DNA of 32,413 nt, from NCBI GenBank assembly GCA_913056305.1, contig CAJXMR010000037.1:1-32413 (forward strand), read 5' to 3'. A program made the position numbers and the translations under genes. Below the pieces are notes generated by a model, which saw only the letters and a program-made list of their open reading frames with translations, was not told where the DNA came from and searched no databases. Below are positions 23,369 through 32,413 of this stretch, one piece after another. Position 1 is the stretch's first letter. Every line of letters begins with the position of its first letter. This stretch comes from an uncultured Ralstonia sp. GTDB taxonomy: Bacteria; Pseudomonadota; Gammaproteobacteria; Burkholderiales; Burkholderiaceae.

Positions 23369-23824
23369 TCAGGTGATTTCCGCCGAGCAATCCCCAAATA
23401 CTAGCGGCGCGTGTTCCGTCGGCTCCCAGGATTTCAACGCGGCGCCTAGGCGGTTGATTGCTGCTGCTTCAACCGGCACCGCAAAGCGAACTGCTTTGCG
23501 ATGCAGCCGGTCACCGGGCTTCTCATATTCCACTTCGAGCGCCGTGTTGCCCGCGCCGTTCGTTACGAACGCGCGGATTGCCAGCCAAAGATAGGCGTTT
23601 CCATCCTTGGAGCCCTTCTCGAAGACCACCTCGTCACGAATGTTGGCCGGAAAGGCCATCAATTGCTCGCCCCACGCCTTGAGGCTGGGCGCGTCGTCGT
23701 AGAAGTCAACGCAGGCGGACAGGCGTGTACCACGCACGCACAGCCGCAGTTCGAGCATGCCGTCGTCCTCGTCCGGGTCGTGCCAGAGCTGTTGCAGGGA
23801 GAGGTTCATGGGGTTGTCGCTCAC
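23369..23824 (-). CDS. Hypothetical protein, unknown function
   Basis: This 151-aa soluble protein has an acidic N-terminus (WHDPDEDDG) and then alternating strands and a helix (DFYDDAPSLKAWGEQLMAFP). The pattern of a strand pair, a W-containing helix and a further strand pair resembles some single-domain immunity proteins near polymorphic toxins, but I cannot name the family. The start is a GTG at 23824 that overlaps the stop of the upstream membrane-anchored gene (GTGA). An internal ATG at 23809 is an alternative. It is probably co-translated with that gene. Confidence 0.65.
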   Translation of the reverse strand: MSDNPMNLSLQQLWHDPDEDDGMLELRLCVRGTRLSACVDFYDDAPSLKAWGEQLMAFPANIRDEVVFEKGSKDGNAYLWLAIRAFVTNGAGNTALEVEYEKPGDRLHRKAVRFAVPVEAAAINRLGAALKSWEPTEHAPLVFGDCSAEIT

Positions 23825-24222
23825 TCCGGCTGATGAAATGGCTTGAGCGCGCTGCTAACCGCATGCGCGACTGTGGGCTCCGAGCTTGCGTACGTCGTGT
23901 TCTGCCGATACCGCGCCACTTGGGCGAGCGTGTCCCGCAGTTTCCGCGGCTCCGCCGAGCTATCGAGGCTTGTGGACATTCCGATGATGTCTCCATCCAG
24001 AAGCTGTTCCAGCAAGCTGATCGCGCGTTCGTCGTTCGATGATCGAATCGCCTTGAGCGCAGCGACCCGCGTTCTTGCGTCCGATACCAAGCGCAATTCA
24101 TACGCAGCTTCGATGAAGCCTGCGTTGACGTGCTGCCAGAGCTTGAAGCCGATCCAGCCCCCGATCGCCAAACCAACGACAAGGGTCGACAGGGCAAGGA
24201 GGGTCGCTCGCAGCTTGGTCAT
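23821..24222 (-). CDS. Hypothetical membrane-anchored protein
   Basis: This 133-aa protein has one N-terminal membrane helix (about 7-30, LLALSTLVVGLAIGGWIGFKLW) followed by a helical periplasmic domain. The stretch RVAALKAIRSSNDERAISLL looks like a single HEAT-type helix pair. The start at 24222 is chosen over an in-frame ATG at 24279 because the membrane helix then sits at the N-terminus. It is the first gene of the three-gene leftward unit, with GTGA overlap to the next. Function unknown. Confidence 0.65.
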   Translation of the reverse strand: MTKLRATLLALSTLVVGLAIGGWIGFKLWQHVNAGFIEAAYELRLVSDARTRVAALKAIRSSNDERAISLLEQLLDGDIIGMSTSLDSSAEPRKLRDTLAQVARYRQNTTYASSEPTVAHAVSSALKPFHQPE

Positions 24223-24318
24223 GGATGTGTCTCGGATGGTGTGAGTAGACCGACTCCATCCATTTTGGCACGCGCGCATTGCCTCACGTATGCCGGCGGG
24301 GCTGGCGCTGCGTGCCGT

Positions 24319-25884
24319 TCAGGCAGCACGCAGCCCAGCCATCCCCTCATCCACTTTGAAGACCGCGATAGCCGCACGCAGCTCGCTGGCCTGCTCTTCC
24401 AGCGACCGCGACGCCGCCGCCGACTCCTCAACAAGCGCCGCATTCTGCTGCGTCACCAGATCAATCTGGCTGACAGCCGAGTGCACCTGCTCGATGCCTT
24501 CCGTCTGCTGCTGCGACGCAATCGAGATCTCGGCCACGATCTCCAGCACCTGACGCACCGCCTGCTTGACCTCATTGACGCTGTTGCCGACCTTGCCGGC
24601 CTGGCGCGAGCTGTCCTGGATCATGCCGACCGCCGTCTCGATGATCTGCTTGATTTCCTTGGCCGCCGTCGCCGATCGCTGCGCCAGCGAGCGCACCTCG
24701 CCCGCCACCACGGCAAAGCCGCGTCCCTGCTCACCGGCGCGCGCGGCCTCGACCGCGGCGTTCAGCGCCAGGATGTTGGTCTGGAACGCAATGCCTTCGA
24801 TCAGGCTGGTGATCTCCGAGATCTGGGTGGCGCTGTCATTCACGCGGTCGATCATGTCCAGCATGTCCTGCACCGCCACGTGACCGGTGTCAGCGATGTC
24901 GCTCGCGTTGGCGGCGAGCGTCTTGGCCTGCTGCGCGTTGTCGGTGTTCTGCTTCACCGTTTCGGTCAGCTGCGTCATGCTCGCGGCGGTCTGCTCCAAT
25001 GAGGCGGCCTGCTCTTCGGTGCGGCTGGCTAGGGCGGCGTTTTCCGAGGCGATCTGCTGGGCCGCCGAGTTGATGGTCTCGACGCTCGTGCGCACGCCGC
25101 CGATGATCTGCGCGAGGCTTGCGTTCATCTTCTGCAGCGCGCGCATCAACTGCCCCATCTCATCGTTCGTGCGCGCCTCGATGCGCCCGGTCAGGTCACC
25201 GCCCGCCACGCGATTGGCGGATGCGACCGCCGCCTGCACCGGCGCGGCCACTGAGCGCGTAATCGCCCAGCCGCACAAGACGGCAAGCGCCGTGGCGACG
25301 ACCGCGAGGATCGTGATCGTGACCGTCGCGTTGCTGGCTGCGGCGGCGGTTTCGTTGCCGCTTTGTATCATCCGCTCGGCCTGGTGTTTCACCACGCCGT
25401 CGAGCGCGCCGAAAAACGCTTGCTGCTCCTTGCGCAGGTCACCGAACAGGAGGTCGCGGGCGGCATCCTTCTGACCCTGTTTGACCAGATCGATGGCCTT
25501 GGCGCGCACGTCGCGGTAGCGCGACTGCGCGGCCTTCATCTGGTCGAAGAGCCGTCGTCCCTCCGCGCTGCGCACGAGCGCGTCGAGCTGTTGCGACAGT
25601 GGCGCGGTTTTCACGCGCACCTGCTCGACCTCCTCCAGATATCGCGCGACTTCATCGGCGTTGCCTGCGAGCAGCGCGTTGCGCAGCTGGCGCGCAGCAA
25701 AGTTGGCGTTGTCCTTGATCTGGTGCGCGAGCTCTACCTTGGCATAGGTTTCGCCCACCAGCTCCTGGGAGCGCTGGCTTGCGGCTTTGAGCTGGGCTGC
25801 CGCCAGGATCGAGATGCCGACCAGCAACATAATCAGCAGACCAAAGGCCGAGGCAAGACGAACGCCAATCTTGAGGTTGTTCAT
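24319..25884 (-). CDS. Methyl-accepting chemotaxis protein
   Basis: This 521-aa transmembrane chemoreceptor has a first membrane helix at about 9-30 and a periplasmic four-helix-bundle sensor (about 31-186). The second helix is at about 187-209 ([16 protein letters not shown]), followed by a HAMP domain (208-262, with [17 protein letters not shown]) and a long cytoplasmic coiled-coil signalling domain. The kinase-contacting hairpin tip is intact ([20 protein letters not shown] followed by [17 protein letters not shown]). The ligand is unknown. Upstream lies a sigma-28-like promoter, consistent with control by the flagellar regulon. No convincing ribosome site precedes the ATG. Confidence 0.97.
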   Translation of the reverse strand: MNNLKIGVRLASAFGLLIMLLVGISILAAAQLKAASQRSQELVGETYAKVELAHQIKDNANFAARQLRNALLAGNADEVARYLEEVEQVRVKTAPLSQQLDALVRSAEGRRLFDQMKAAQSRYRDVRAKAIDLVKQGQKDAARDLLFGDLRKEQQAFFGALDGVVKHQAERMIQSGNETAAAASNATVTITILAVVATALAVLCGWAITRSVAAPVQAAVASANRVAGGDLTGRIEARTNDEMGQLMRALQKMNASLAQIIGGVRTSVETINSAAQQIASENAALASRTEEQAASLEQTAASMTQLTETVKQNTDNAQQAKTLAANASDIADTGHVAVQDMLDMIDRVNDSATQISEITSLIEGIAFQTNILALNAAVEAARAGEQGRGFAVVAGEVRSLAQRSATAAKEIKQIIETAVGMIQDSSRQAGKVGNSVNEVKQAVRQVLEIVAEISIASQQQTEGIEQVHSAVSQIDLVTQQNAALVEESAAASRSLEEQASELRAAIAVFKVDEGMAGLRAA

Positions 25885-25983
25885 GGCTGACAGAGGAGAC
25901 CAAAGGCGGATTTCTGCTGTTGTTGGAATCTCGCCCCTCCACCGTTAGGGGCCGCCGCGTGCTGCACTGCGTCTTACCAGCGA

Positions 25984-26010
25984 CAAACGGCCTTGCTGTG
26001 GGCTTCTTGA
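25984..26010 (-). promoter_or_regulatory. Sigma-28 (FliA)-like promoter of the chemoreceptor gene
   Basis: On the minus strand TCAA (26010-26007), 15 bases, then GCCGTTTG (25991-25984) matches the flagellar sigma-28 pattern TAAA-N15-GCCGATAA in spacing and in most positions. It lies about 100 bases before the receptor start. The rest of 25885-26234 holds a short inverted repeat GCCCCT/AGGGGC (25934-25953), the terminator listed next, and no gene. Confidence 0.5.
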
Positions 26011-26059
26011 GTGAAAATATTCAAATACCCTCATTCGGACGATGCATATCAGTGCAGTC

Positions 26060-26101
26060 AAAAAAGGCCGCGCCCGATTAATGCGGGTGCGGCCTTTTTT
26101 T
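26060..26101 (-). terminator. Strong bidirectional-looking intrinsic terminator
   Basis: A6-GGCCGCGCCCG and CGGGTGCGGCC-T7 form an 11-bp stem (one mismatch) with a 7-base loop, flanked by an A run and a T run, so it can act on either strand. By position it ends the leftward cupin gene transcript (stop at 26235) before the chemoreceptor promoter. Confidence 0.93.
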
Positions 26102-26234
26102 CTTGCGCTTGGTGCTGATTGGGTGATGTCACTAACCGAACTGCGCTGAAATGAGCGGGATTAATCAAGGGATTAATCCATTGGGGGGCTGTCGTGGCAT
26201 TTCGAGGAAACGTCGCGAGTTGCCGGTGCCGCGC

Positions 26235-26708
26235 TCAATACGGCCGCCCATCCTTATGCATCATCCGCCACAACCCATCCGCCCCCAGCACGGCAGCGAG
26301 GTCGTCCTCCGGATACGCCACCGCATCCCCCTCCACCCGGTTGCCGACTTCCAGAATCACCACGTCCTCGTCCGACGTGTTCTCCAGATGGTGCACCTCG
26401 CCCCCGGCCGGAAAGCCGGTGCACATGCCGGCCGTCATCACATACGACGCATCGCCCCGGTGCAGCGTGACGGTGCCCTTGAGCACGTACACCCATTCGT
26501 CCTGCTTGCTGTGCTGGTGGTGCAGCGCCGACATCGCCCCCGGCGGCAGGGTGGTCAGGTTGACGCCAAAGGCCGTGAGCCCGAACGGGTCGCCCAGCGG
26601 GCGCTTGGTCCGCCCGGCCACGCGCGTGGCGAGGTGCTCGGGGTAGTTGGTGGCTGTGGTGCGGGCGGCGGCGTCGGCCGCGACGATGCAGGCGGGTAGG
26701 CGGCTCAT
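26235..26708 (-). CDS. Cupin-domain protein
   Basis: This 157-aa single-cupin protein has cupin motif 1 around HHQHSKQDEWVYVLKG (metal-ligand histidines and glutamate) and motif 2 around GFPAGGEVHHLENTSDE. An N-terminal stretch of about 25 residues precedes the barrel. The substrate is unknown; such stand-alone cupins range from sugar-binding proteins to dioxygenases. The start at 26708 has AAGGGA about 7 bases upstream; the open frame continues upstream with no ribosome site. The next gene upstream, on the same strand, ends 77 bases away. Confidence 0.88.
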   Translation of the reverse strand: MSRLPACIVAADAAARTTATNYPEHLATRVAGRTKRPLGDPFGLTAFGVNLTTLPPGAMSALHHQHSKQDEWVYVLKGTVTLHRGDASYVMTAGMCTGFPAGGEVHHLENTSDEDVVILEVGNRVEGDAVAYPEDDLAAVLGADGLWRMMHKDGRPY

Positions 26709-26785
26709 GGTCGTCCCTTGCGAGGGTGGAGGGTCGGGCCATTCTCGTGACGGCAGGCCGAGGGTGTCAACGTAGACCGAGGGTA

Positions 26786-27193
26786 TCAACCTTCCGCCGA
26801 GCTCGTGGGCGGCTCGGGCACCACCAGGTTGGCGTCGCGCGCCAGCCGCCATTGGCCGTCAGCCTCTTTGCGCAGGACCGACAGCGTCTGACCGGAGCGA
26901 TGCATGACCGGGCCGCCGTCGGGCGGCGTGATGGTGATGCGCAGGTGGTTGCGCAGGTAGGCCACGTTGCCGAAGACCTGCACTTCCTGGATGTCGCTGG
27001 TGCCCTCAAAGCGGACATCTTTCATGCCTTCGGACATGGCAGCGAACGCCTGCTTGCCGAACGGCGCCTGGCCGGGCACCAGGAACAGCACGTCGTCGGT
27101 CATCAGGTCTAGCACGGCCTGCAGATCGCCGGCCTGGCTGGCGGCGAGCCAGTCGCTGACGAGGGCGCGGATGGCGCGTTCATCGTCGGTCAT
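26786..27193 (-). CDS. SnoaL/NTF2-like protein (SgcJ/EcaC type)
   Basis: This 135-aa single-domain alpha+beta barrel protein begins with the typical helix IRALVSDWLAASQAGDLQAVLDLMTDDV. The strands VAYLRNHLRIT and QTLSVLRKEADGQWRLARDA are the usual NTF2-like end. It fits the SgcJ/EcaC family, mostly of unknown biochemical role. The start at 27193 is chosen because GGAG lies 6 bases upstream; the in-frame ATG at 27205 overlaps that site. Confidence 0.85.
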   Translation of the reverse strand: MTDDERAIRALVSDWLAASQAGDLQAVLDLMTDDVLFLVPGQAPFGKQAFAAMSEGMKDVRFEGTSDIQEVQVFGNVAYLRNHLRITITPPDGGPVMHRSGQTLSVLRKEADGQWRLARDANLVVPEPPTSSAEG

Positions 27194-27284
27194 GGTGGGC
27201 TCCATCGAGGCGGGGAGGCCACCACTCTACAACGCTGCCGGGGGCGGGCAGAACCATGGCGCAGCCGCCCCGCTGGCCACCGTA

Positions 27285-27776
27285 CTATTTCTTCGACGGA
27301 TCGTCCTGCGGATTGACGTAGGTGACGTCGAGCGGCCCCATGCCGTGGATCTGCACCACCGTCGCCGTCTTGGTGAAGGCGTAGTGGTGCGCGCCGCCGG
27401 GCACGGAGTGGAAGCCGCCGGTCTTGAGCGCGTGCGCGGCGCCCATGTCCATCATGTCGCCGCCGCCCAGGTAGAGCGTGCCGGAGATGACGGTCAGGTT
27501 TTCGGCTTGCGTGTGCCAGTGCGGCGGCACCTTGTAGCCGCCCGGCGTCTTGATGCGGATGACGTACGGGCCCTCCTTGCCCGGGTCGCCGTAGAGCACC
27601 GCCAGCTTGGCTCCCTTGGGGAGTGACGGCGGCGCGTCGACCCACTTCATGCCGGCCGGGTTGGTCATGGCCATCCCGGCCATGGCAGTGTCCTGGGCAT
27701 GGGCCGGCAGGGCGGCGCCCAGGCTCACGAGCAGTGCCGTCGTCAGCAGCGGCAGCCGTGCGGAATGCGTGTTCAT
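27285..27776 (-). CDS. Secreted cupin-domain protein
   Basis: This 163-aa protein has a clear signal peptide (about residues 1-27, LLTTALLVSLGAALPAHAQD). A methionine-rich mature N-terminus (TAMAGMAMTNPAGM) follows, and then a cupin barrel with the metal-site motif PPHWHTQAENLTVISG and a second motif around FHSVPGGAHHYAF. It is periplasmic by prediction. The start at 27776 has a strong AAGGAG 6 bases upstream. The Met-rich stretch could bind copper, which is speculative. It is downstream of, and co-oriented with, the TetR regulator, with 152 bases between. Confidence 0.88.
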   Translation of the reverse strand: MNTHSARLPLLTTALLVSLGAALPAHAQDTAMAGMAMTNPAGMKWVDAPPSLPKGAKLAVLYGDPGKEGPYVIRIKTPGGYKVPPHWHTQAENLTVISGTLYLGGGDMMDMGAAHALKTGGFHSVPGGAHHYAFTKTATVVQIHGMGPLDVTYVNPQDDPSKK

Positions 27777-27887
27777 CTTCGTCTCCTTCTTGCCTCGGCA
27801 TCGGCTCGAAGCGGGCGACAACCGGCCGCCGCGTGCATGCGAGGGTGCCTTGCAAGTCATCGTAGTGAGGCGTGCGCGAGGCTGACA

Positions 27888-27903
27888 AGCACGCAATCGT
27901 GCT
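27888..27903. repeat. Perfect inverted repeat between tetR-type gene and secreted cupin
   Basis: AGCACG-CAAT-CGTGCT is a 6+6 palindrome 25 bases past the TetR stop and 112 bases before the cupin start. It could be a TetR-type operator or a weak terminator stem (followed on the minus strand by TTGTC). Confidence 0.4.
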
Positions 27904-27928
27904 AGGGCGGGAACGGCGCGCCGAAGGC

Positions 27929-28618
27929 TCAGGCCGGGTTGAAGCGGTACAGGCGGTAGGCGTGCGGCGCCAGGATCGACAGGTAGCCGTGCACCGCATT
28001 GCCGACCAGGCGCCGCAGGGCCACCGCGTCGACGGTGCGAGGGGATGTGAGCAAGGCCTGGGAGACCAGGCTGTACGTCATGGCATTGGCGGCAAAGGCG
28101 GCCTCTTCGGTGCGCGCGTCGGCAGGCCAGTCCGCACAGGTGGACAGCATTTCCACCCACAGCTGCACGAACTCGCCATACATGCCGCGGAACGCCTCGA
28201 TGCCCGACACCTTGCGCTCGACCAGGAACAGCGCCGCCCACGGTTCGGGTTCGGCCAGCGGCGCGGCGGATTGCGCGTCGATCAGGGCATCGACGCGGGC
28301 CGGCAGCGGCTCGGCGTGGCTGGCGTCGAGGCTGGCGCGCATGGCGGCGGCAATGGCCTTGATGCGCAGGTGGATGCAGACGGCGGCCAGCGCCTCCTTG
28401 CTGGAGAAATATTCGTAGAAGCTGCCGATGCCCACGCCTGCCAATCCGATCACCTGGCGGATCGACACCTTGTCGTAGCCGCGCTCGACCAGCAGCTGAA
28501 CGAAGGCCTCGCGGATGGCGTCTGCCGTGGCGCGCGCGCGTGATTGCGCGGGCCGGCGGCGATGTGTCTTCTGCGCTGCGGGGGCAGAAGCGGCGGTGGA
28601 AGCGGGGGCGTTCTTCAT
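27929..28618 (-). CDS. TetR-family transcriptional regulator
   Basis: This 229-aa regulator has a basic, Ala-rich N-terminal tail (1-30). The TetR helix-turn-helix is at about 31-80 (ADAIREAFVQLLVERGYDKV, IRQVIGLAGVGIGSFYEYFS, SKEAL), followed by a helical ligand-binding domain with no assigned effector. The start at 28618 has CGGAG 3 bases upstream. It is divergent from the acyl-CoA dehydrogenase/ligase pair with 115 bases between, so it probably represses that operon in response to an acyl-CoA or fatty acid. This is inference from context. Confidence 0.92.
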   Translation of the reverse strand: MKNAPASTAASAPAAQKTHRRRPAQSRARATADAIREAFVQLLVERGYDKVSIRQVIGLAGVGIGSFYEYFSSKEALAAVCIHLRIKAIAAAMRASLDASHAEPLPARVDALIDAQSAAPLAEPEPWAALFLVERKVSGIEAFRGMYGEFVQLWVEMLSTCADWPADARTEEAAFAANAMTYSLVSQALLTSPRTVDAVALRRLVGNAVHGYLSILAPHAYRLYRFNPA

Positions 28619-28733
28619 GTCTCCGAAACCCGAACACCTGCGGGCGGGCGCGTTCTTATACTCGTTTCCGACCATGACGCCGCGGGCTTTGCCGTCCGTA
28701 GTCGCGTCCAGAACGCCACCCCGGAGACACCCC

Positions 28734-30380
28734 ATGAACTGGAGCACGCACGACGTCACCAACGTGGTGAGGGAACTGCAAGACTATAACCTCTACGCCA
28801 CCGACCTCGCGCTGCAGGAAGGCGTGCGGCGCGCAGGCGGTGGGGCGCATGAGGCCGAGCTGTCGGCGTACGGTGCCGCGCTCGGCAGCGCCGAGACCAT
28901 CCGCCTGGCGGAGGAGGCCAACCACTTCAAGCCCGAACTGCACACCTTCGACCGCCAGGGACGGCGCATCGATCGCGTCGAGTTCCACCCGAGCTGGCAC
29001 GCCATCATGCGCATGGCGCGCGAGCAGAACCTGGTGGCGCAGCCGTTTGCCGACCCACGCCCCGGCGCCTGGGCGGCGTACGCGGCGGGCTTCTCCATGC
29101 ATGGCCAGATCGAGGCCGGCTCGCAGTGTCCGAACTCGATGACGTTCGCCTGCATCCCGGTGCTGCAGCGCGAGCCTGAGTTGTTCGCGGCGCTGCAGCC
29201 CAAGCTGTATTCGCGCACCTATGACGCGCGCGACATTCCGCTCGAACAGAAGGACTCCATCCTGGTCGGCATGGGCATGACCGAGAAGCAGGGCGGCTCC
29301 GACGTGCGCGCCAACACCACGCGCGCTGAGCCCCTGCGTGGCGAAGGCCGTGGCGGCGAGTACCTCATCACCGGCCACAAGTGGTTCTTCTCCGCGCCGA
29401 TGTGCGACGCGCACCTGGTGGTGGCCCGCACCGAGAGCGGCCCGGCATGCTTCTTCGTGCCGCGCTACCGCCCCGACGGCAGCAAGAACGCCGTGCACAT
29501 CCAGCGCCTGAAAGAGAAGGTCGGCAACCGCTCCAACTCAAGCAGCGAAGTCGAGTTCCAGGGCGCTTGGGGCCGCATGATCGGCGAGGAGGGGCGCGGC
29601 ATCCCAACCATCATCGAGATGGCGACCTTCACGCGCCTGAACTGCGTGATGGGCAGTACCGGGTTGATCCGCCAGTGTCTGGTGCAGGCCATGCACCACA
29701 CGCGCCACCGCCACGCCTTCGGCAAGGCCCTGGCCGAGCAGCCGCTGATGCGCAACGTGCTGACTGATATGGCGCTGGAGAGCGAAGCCGCCACGCAGTT
29801 GATGATGCGCCTGACCGACGCCTTCGCCCTGGCCAGTGAAGCCCCGCTGCAACGCGCCTACAAGCGCATCGTCACGCCGGCGGCCAAGTTCTGGCTGGCC
29901 AAGCGCAGCATCGAGCTGTCGGGCGAGGCGATGGAGGTGTTCGGCGGCAACGGCTACATGGACGAAGGCCCGATGGGCCGCCTGTACCGCGAGACGCCCG
30001 TGATCTCCATCTGGGAGGGCTCGGGCAACGTGATGGCGCTCGACATGATGCGCGCCATCAGCCGGGAGCCGCAGGCCATGCAGGCGCTGATGGATGACCT
30101 GGCGCCGTTCTGCCACAGCGATGCACGCCTGCGCGAGGCAGCTGCCGCGCTGGTCGCCGGCCTGCGCGCGCAGGGCGAGGCGTCGGAATGGCTGGCGCGG
30201 CGGCACGCGCAGTTGCTGGTGCTGCTGGTGCAGGCACGCCTGCTGCGCGAACACGCGCCGGCCGAGGTGGCGGACGGCTTCATCGCCAGCCGTTTCGACG
30301 GCCAGTGGGGCGGTGTGTTCGGGCTGCTGCCGGGCGGCATCGCCCACGCCGCCATCCTGGAGCGCGCCTGGCCGGTGTGA
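28734..30380 (+). CDS. AidB-like acyl-CoA dehydrogenase
   Basis: This 548-aa flavoenzyme is of the AidB-type acyl-CoA dehydrogenase branch, which is longer than ordinary ACADs. Motifs seen are GMGMTEKQGGSDVRANTT (179-196, flavin contact and AidB-typical), HKWFFSAPMCDAHLV and YRETPVISIWEGSGNV (about 418-433). The C-terminal extra helical domain expected of AidB is present. E. coli AidB is linked to alkylation response, but many homologues next to CoA ligases are likely catabolic. The start at 28734 has GGAGACACCCC upstream; the frame is open far upstream but overlaps the TetR gene on the other strand. An acyl-CoA ligase follows 75 bases later. Confidence 0.93.
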   Translation: MNWSTHDVTNVVRELQDYNLYATDLALQEGVRRAGGGAHEAELSAYGAALGSAETIRLAEEANHFKPELHTFDRQGRRIDRVEFHPSWHAIMRMAREQNLVAQPFADPRPGAWAAYAAGFSMHGQIEAGSQCPNSMTFACIPVLQREPELFAALQPKLYSRTYDARDIPLEQKDSILVGMGMTEKQGGSDVRANTTRAEPLRGEGRGGEYLITGHKWFFSAPMCDAHLVVARTESGPACFFVPRYRPDGSKNAVHIQRLKEKVGNRSNSSSEVEFQGAWGRMIGEEGRGIPTIIEMATFTRLNCVMGSTGLIRQCLVQAMHHTRHRHAFGKALAEQPLMRNVLTDMALESEAATQLMMRLTDAFALASEAPLQRAYKRIVTPAAKFWLAKRSIELSGEAMEVFGGNGYMDEGPMGRLYRETPVISIWEGSGNVMALDMMRAISREPQAMQALMDDLAPFCHSDARLREAAAALVAGLRAQGEASEWLARRHAQLLVLLVQARLLREHAPAEVADGFIASRFDGQWGGVFGLLPGGIAHAAILERAWPV

Positions 30381-30455
30381 CGGCCGGCGCGAGCCAACCC
30401 GCGCGGGGCCTCGATGCTCCGCGCGCGACAACAGAAGATTCGGAGACGCCCCACC

Positions 30456-31961
<1,506 letters not shown>

Positions 31962-31976
31962 CGTGGCAGCGGGTCC

Positions 31977-32413
31977 TCAGTCGGTGACTTCGAACGCCGT
32001 GTTGAGCGCGTCCAGCTTGTACGGTGTGCCACGCGGGTGTGCGGTCGCCAGCGCAGTCTGGTCCATCAGCCGCTCACGCAGCGCCGCTAGGTAGTTCGCC
32101 CGGTGCTTGCGCAGTACGTAGTCGCGGAAGTTGCTCTGCTCCAGTTCCTGCCAGGCCGCCTGCCGCGCGGCTTCGGAGTGCTCGCGTGCCGCCTGCCGTG
32201 CTGCAGTGTCGATGACGGCATTCGCATCGGTCATCCGTTCATAGCCGTAGCGGGCCATGTCGTCTCGCGCGAGCGTCTCAATGATCTCGATCTCGGACAG
32301 CGACAGCTGCTGCTTGAATTTGTCGATATTGGCGGCAATCGGCGGAAAGCAGTTCGACGTCCACAGCGCGGAGAGCTGCGAAATCTGCTTCGCCTCGGTC
32401 GAGCCCGACACGT
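31977..32413 (-). CDS. Probable sulfotransferase, N-terminal part outside the window
   Basis: Only the last 145 codons or so are present. The frame stays open to the window edge, and the GTG at 32411 is not a credible start. The segment PPIAANIDKFKQQLSLSEIE and the IIETLARDDMARYGYE stretch resemble the C-terminal region of sulfotransferase-family proteins, in which a helix after the last strand ends in an M-x-x-x-G-Y motif. The PAPS-binding motifs would lie in the missing part, so the call cannot be confirmed. It is convergent with the acyl-CoA ligase, 15 bases apart. Confidence 0.55.
   Translation of the reverse strand, partial: VSGSTEAKQISQLSALWTSNCFPPIAANIDKFKQQLSLSEIEIIETLARDDMARYGYERMTDANAVIDTAARQAAREHSEAARQAAWQELEQSNFRDYVLRKHRANYLAALRERLMDQTALATAHPRGTPYKLDALNTAFEVTD

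Overview
The window is GC-rich, densely coded chromosomal DNA from a betaproteobacterium. It is most likely a Ralstonia (R. pickettii-like) or close Burkholderiaceae relative. I infer this from the protein sequences, the codon bias and the layout of the type II secretion (T2SS) cluster, which has gspC divergent from a single gspGHIJKLMNDEF run. Bases 1-15 are identical to the 3' end of an Illumina sequencing adapter. Position 1 is therefore probably an untrimmed contig end, and the first gene is cut there.

Layout. (1) 16-3135: an EamA-type exporter and an FMN split-barrel protein overlap by 4 bases and run left. They diverge from a MocR/PdxR-type regulator, with a perfect 7+7 inverted repeat in the shared promoter region. 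(2) 3198-4732: a two-gene unit with a GNAT-like acetyltransferase and a protein made mostly of about 32 hexapeptide repeats (a predicted beta-solenoid). (3) 5159-17492: a complete T2SS locus, with gspG-H-I-J-K-L-M-N-D-E-F leftward and gspC rightward. (4) 17615-19361: a secreted EF-hand protein, then a two-gene molybdenum unit (a tandem-Mop molbindin and a NifQ-like protein lacking one of the four family cysteines), with no nif genes visible. (5) 19422-21176: hpd (tyrosine catabolism) divergent from an Lrp/AsnC regulator whose ribosome binding site sits in an inverted repeat.

(6) 21230-24222 is accessory DNA. It holds an AT-richer HNH protein and a phage-immunity-type RNA element: a structured RNA with a loop complementary to one site upstream and one downstream, as in the seqA-seqB-seqC layout of satellite phage P4 CI RNA and the related C4 RNAs of P1/P7. 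Behind it lie a 29-codon leader ORF and a coupled 90-aa gene. No integrase, replication or structural phage gene is present. Three leftward genes of unknown function follow. (7) 24319-32413: a methyl-accepting chemotaxis protein with a sigma-28-like promoter, two cupins, an NTF2/SnoaL-like protein, a TetR regulator divergent from an AidB-like acyl-CoA dehydrogenase plus acyl-CoA ligase pair, and the 3' part of a probable sulfotransferase cut by the window end.

The most notable item is the isolated P4/C4-type immunity RNA cassette at 22196-22804. The others are the hexapeptide solenoid/acetyltransferase pair and the NifQ-like/molbindin pair outside any nitrogen-fixation context.
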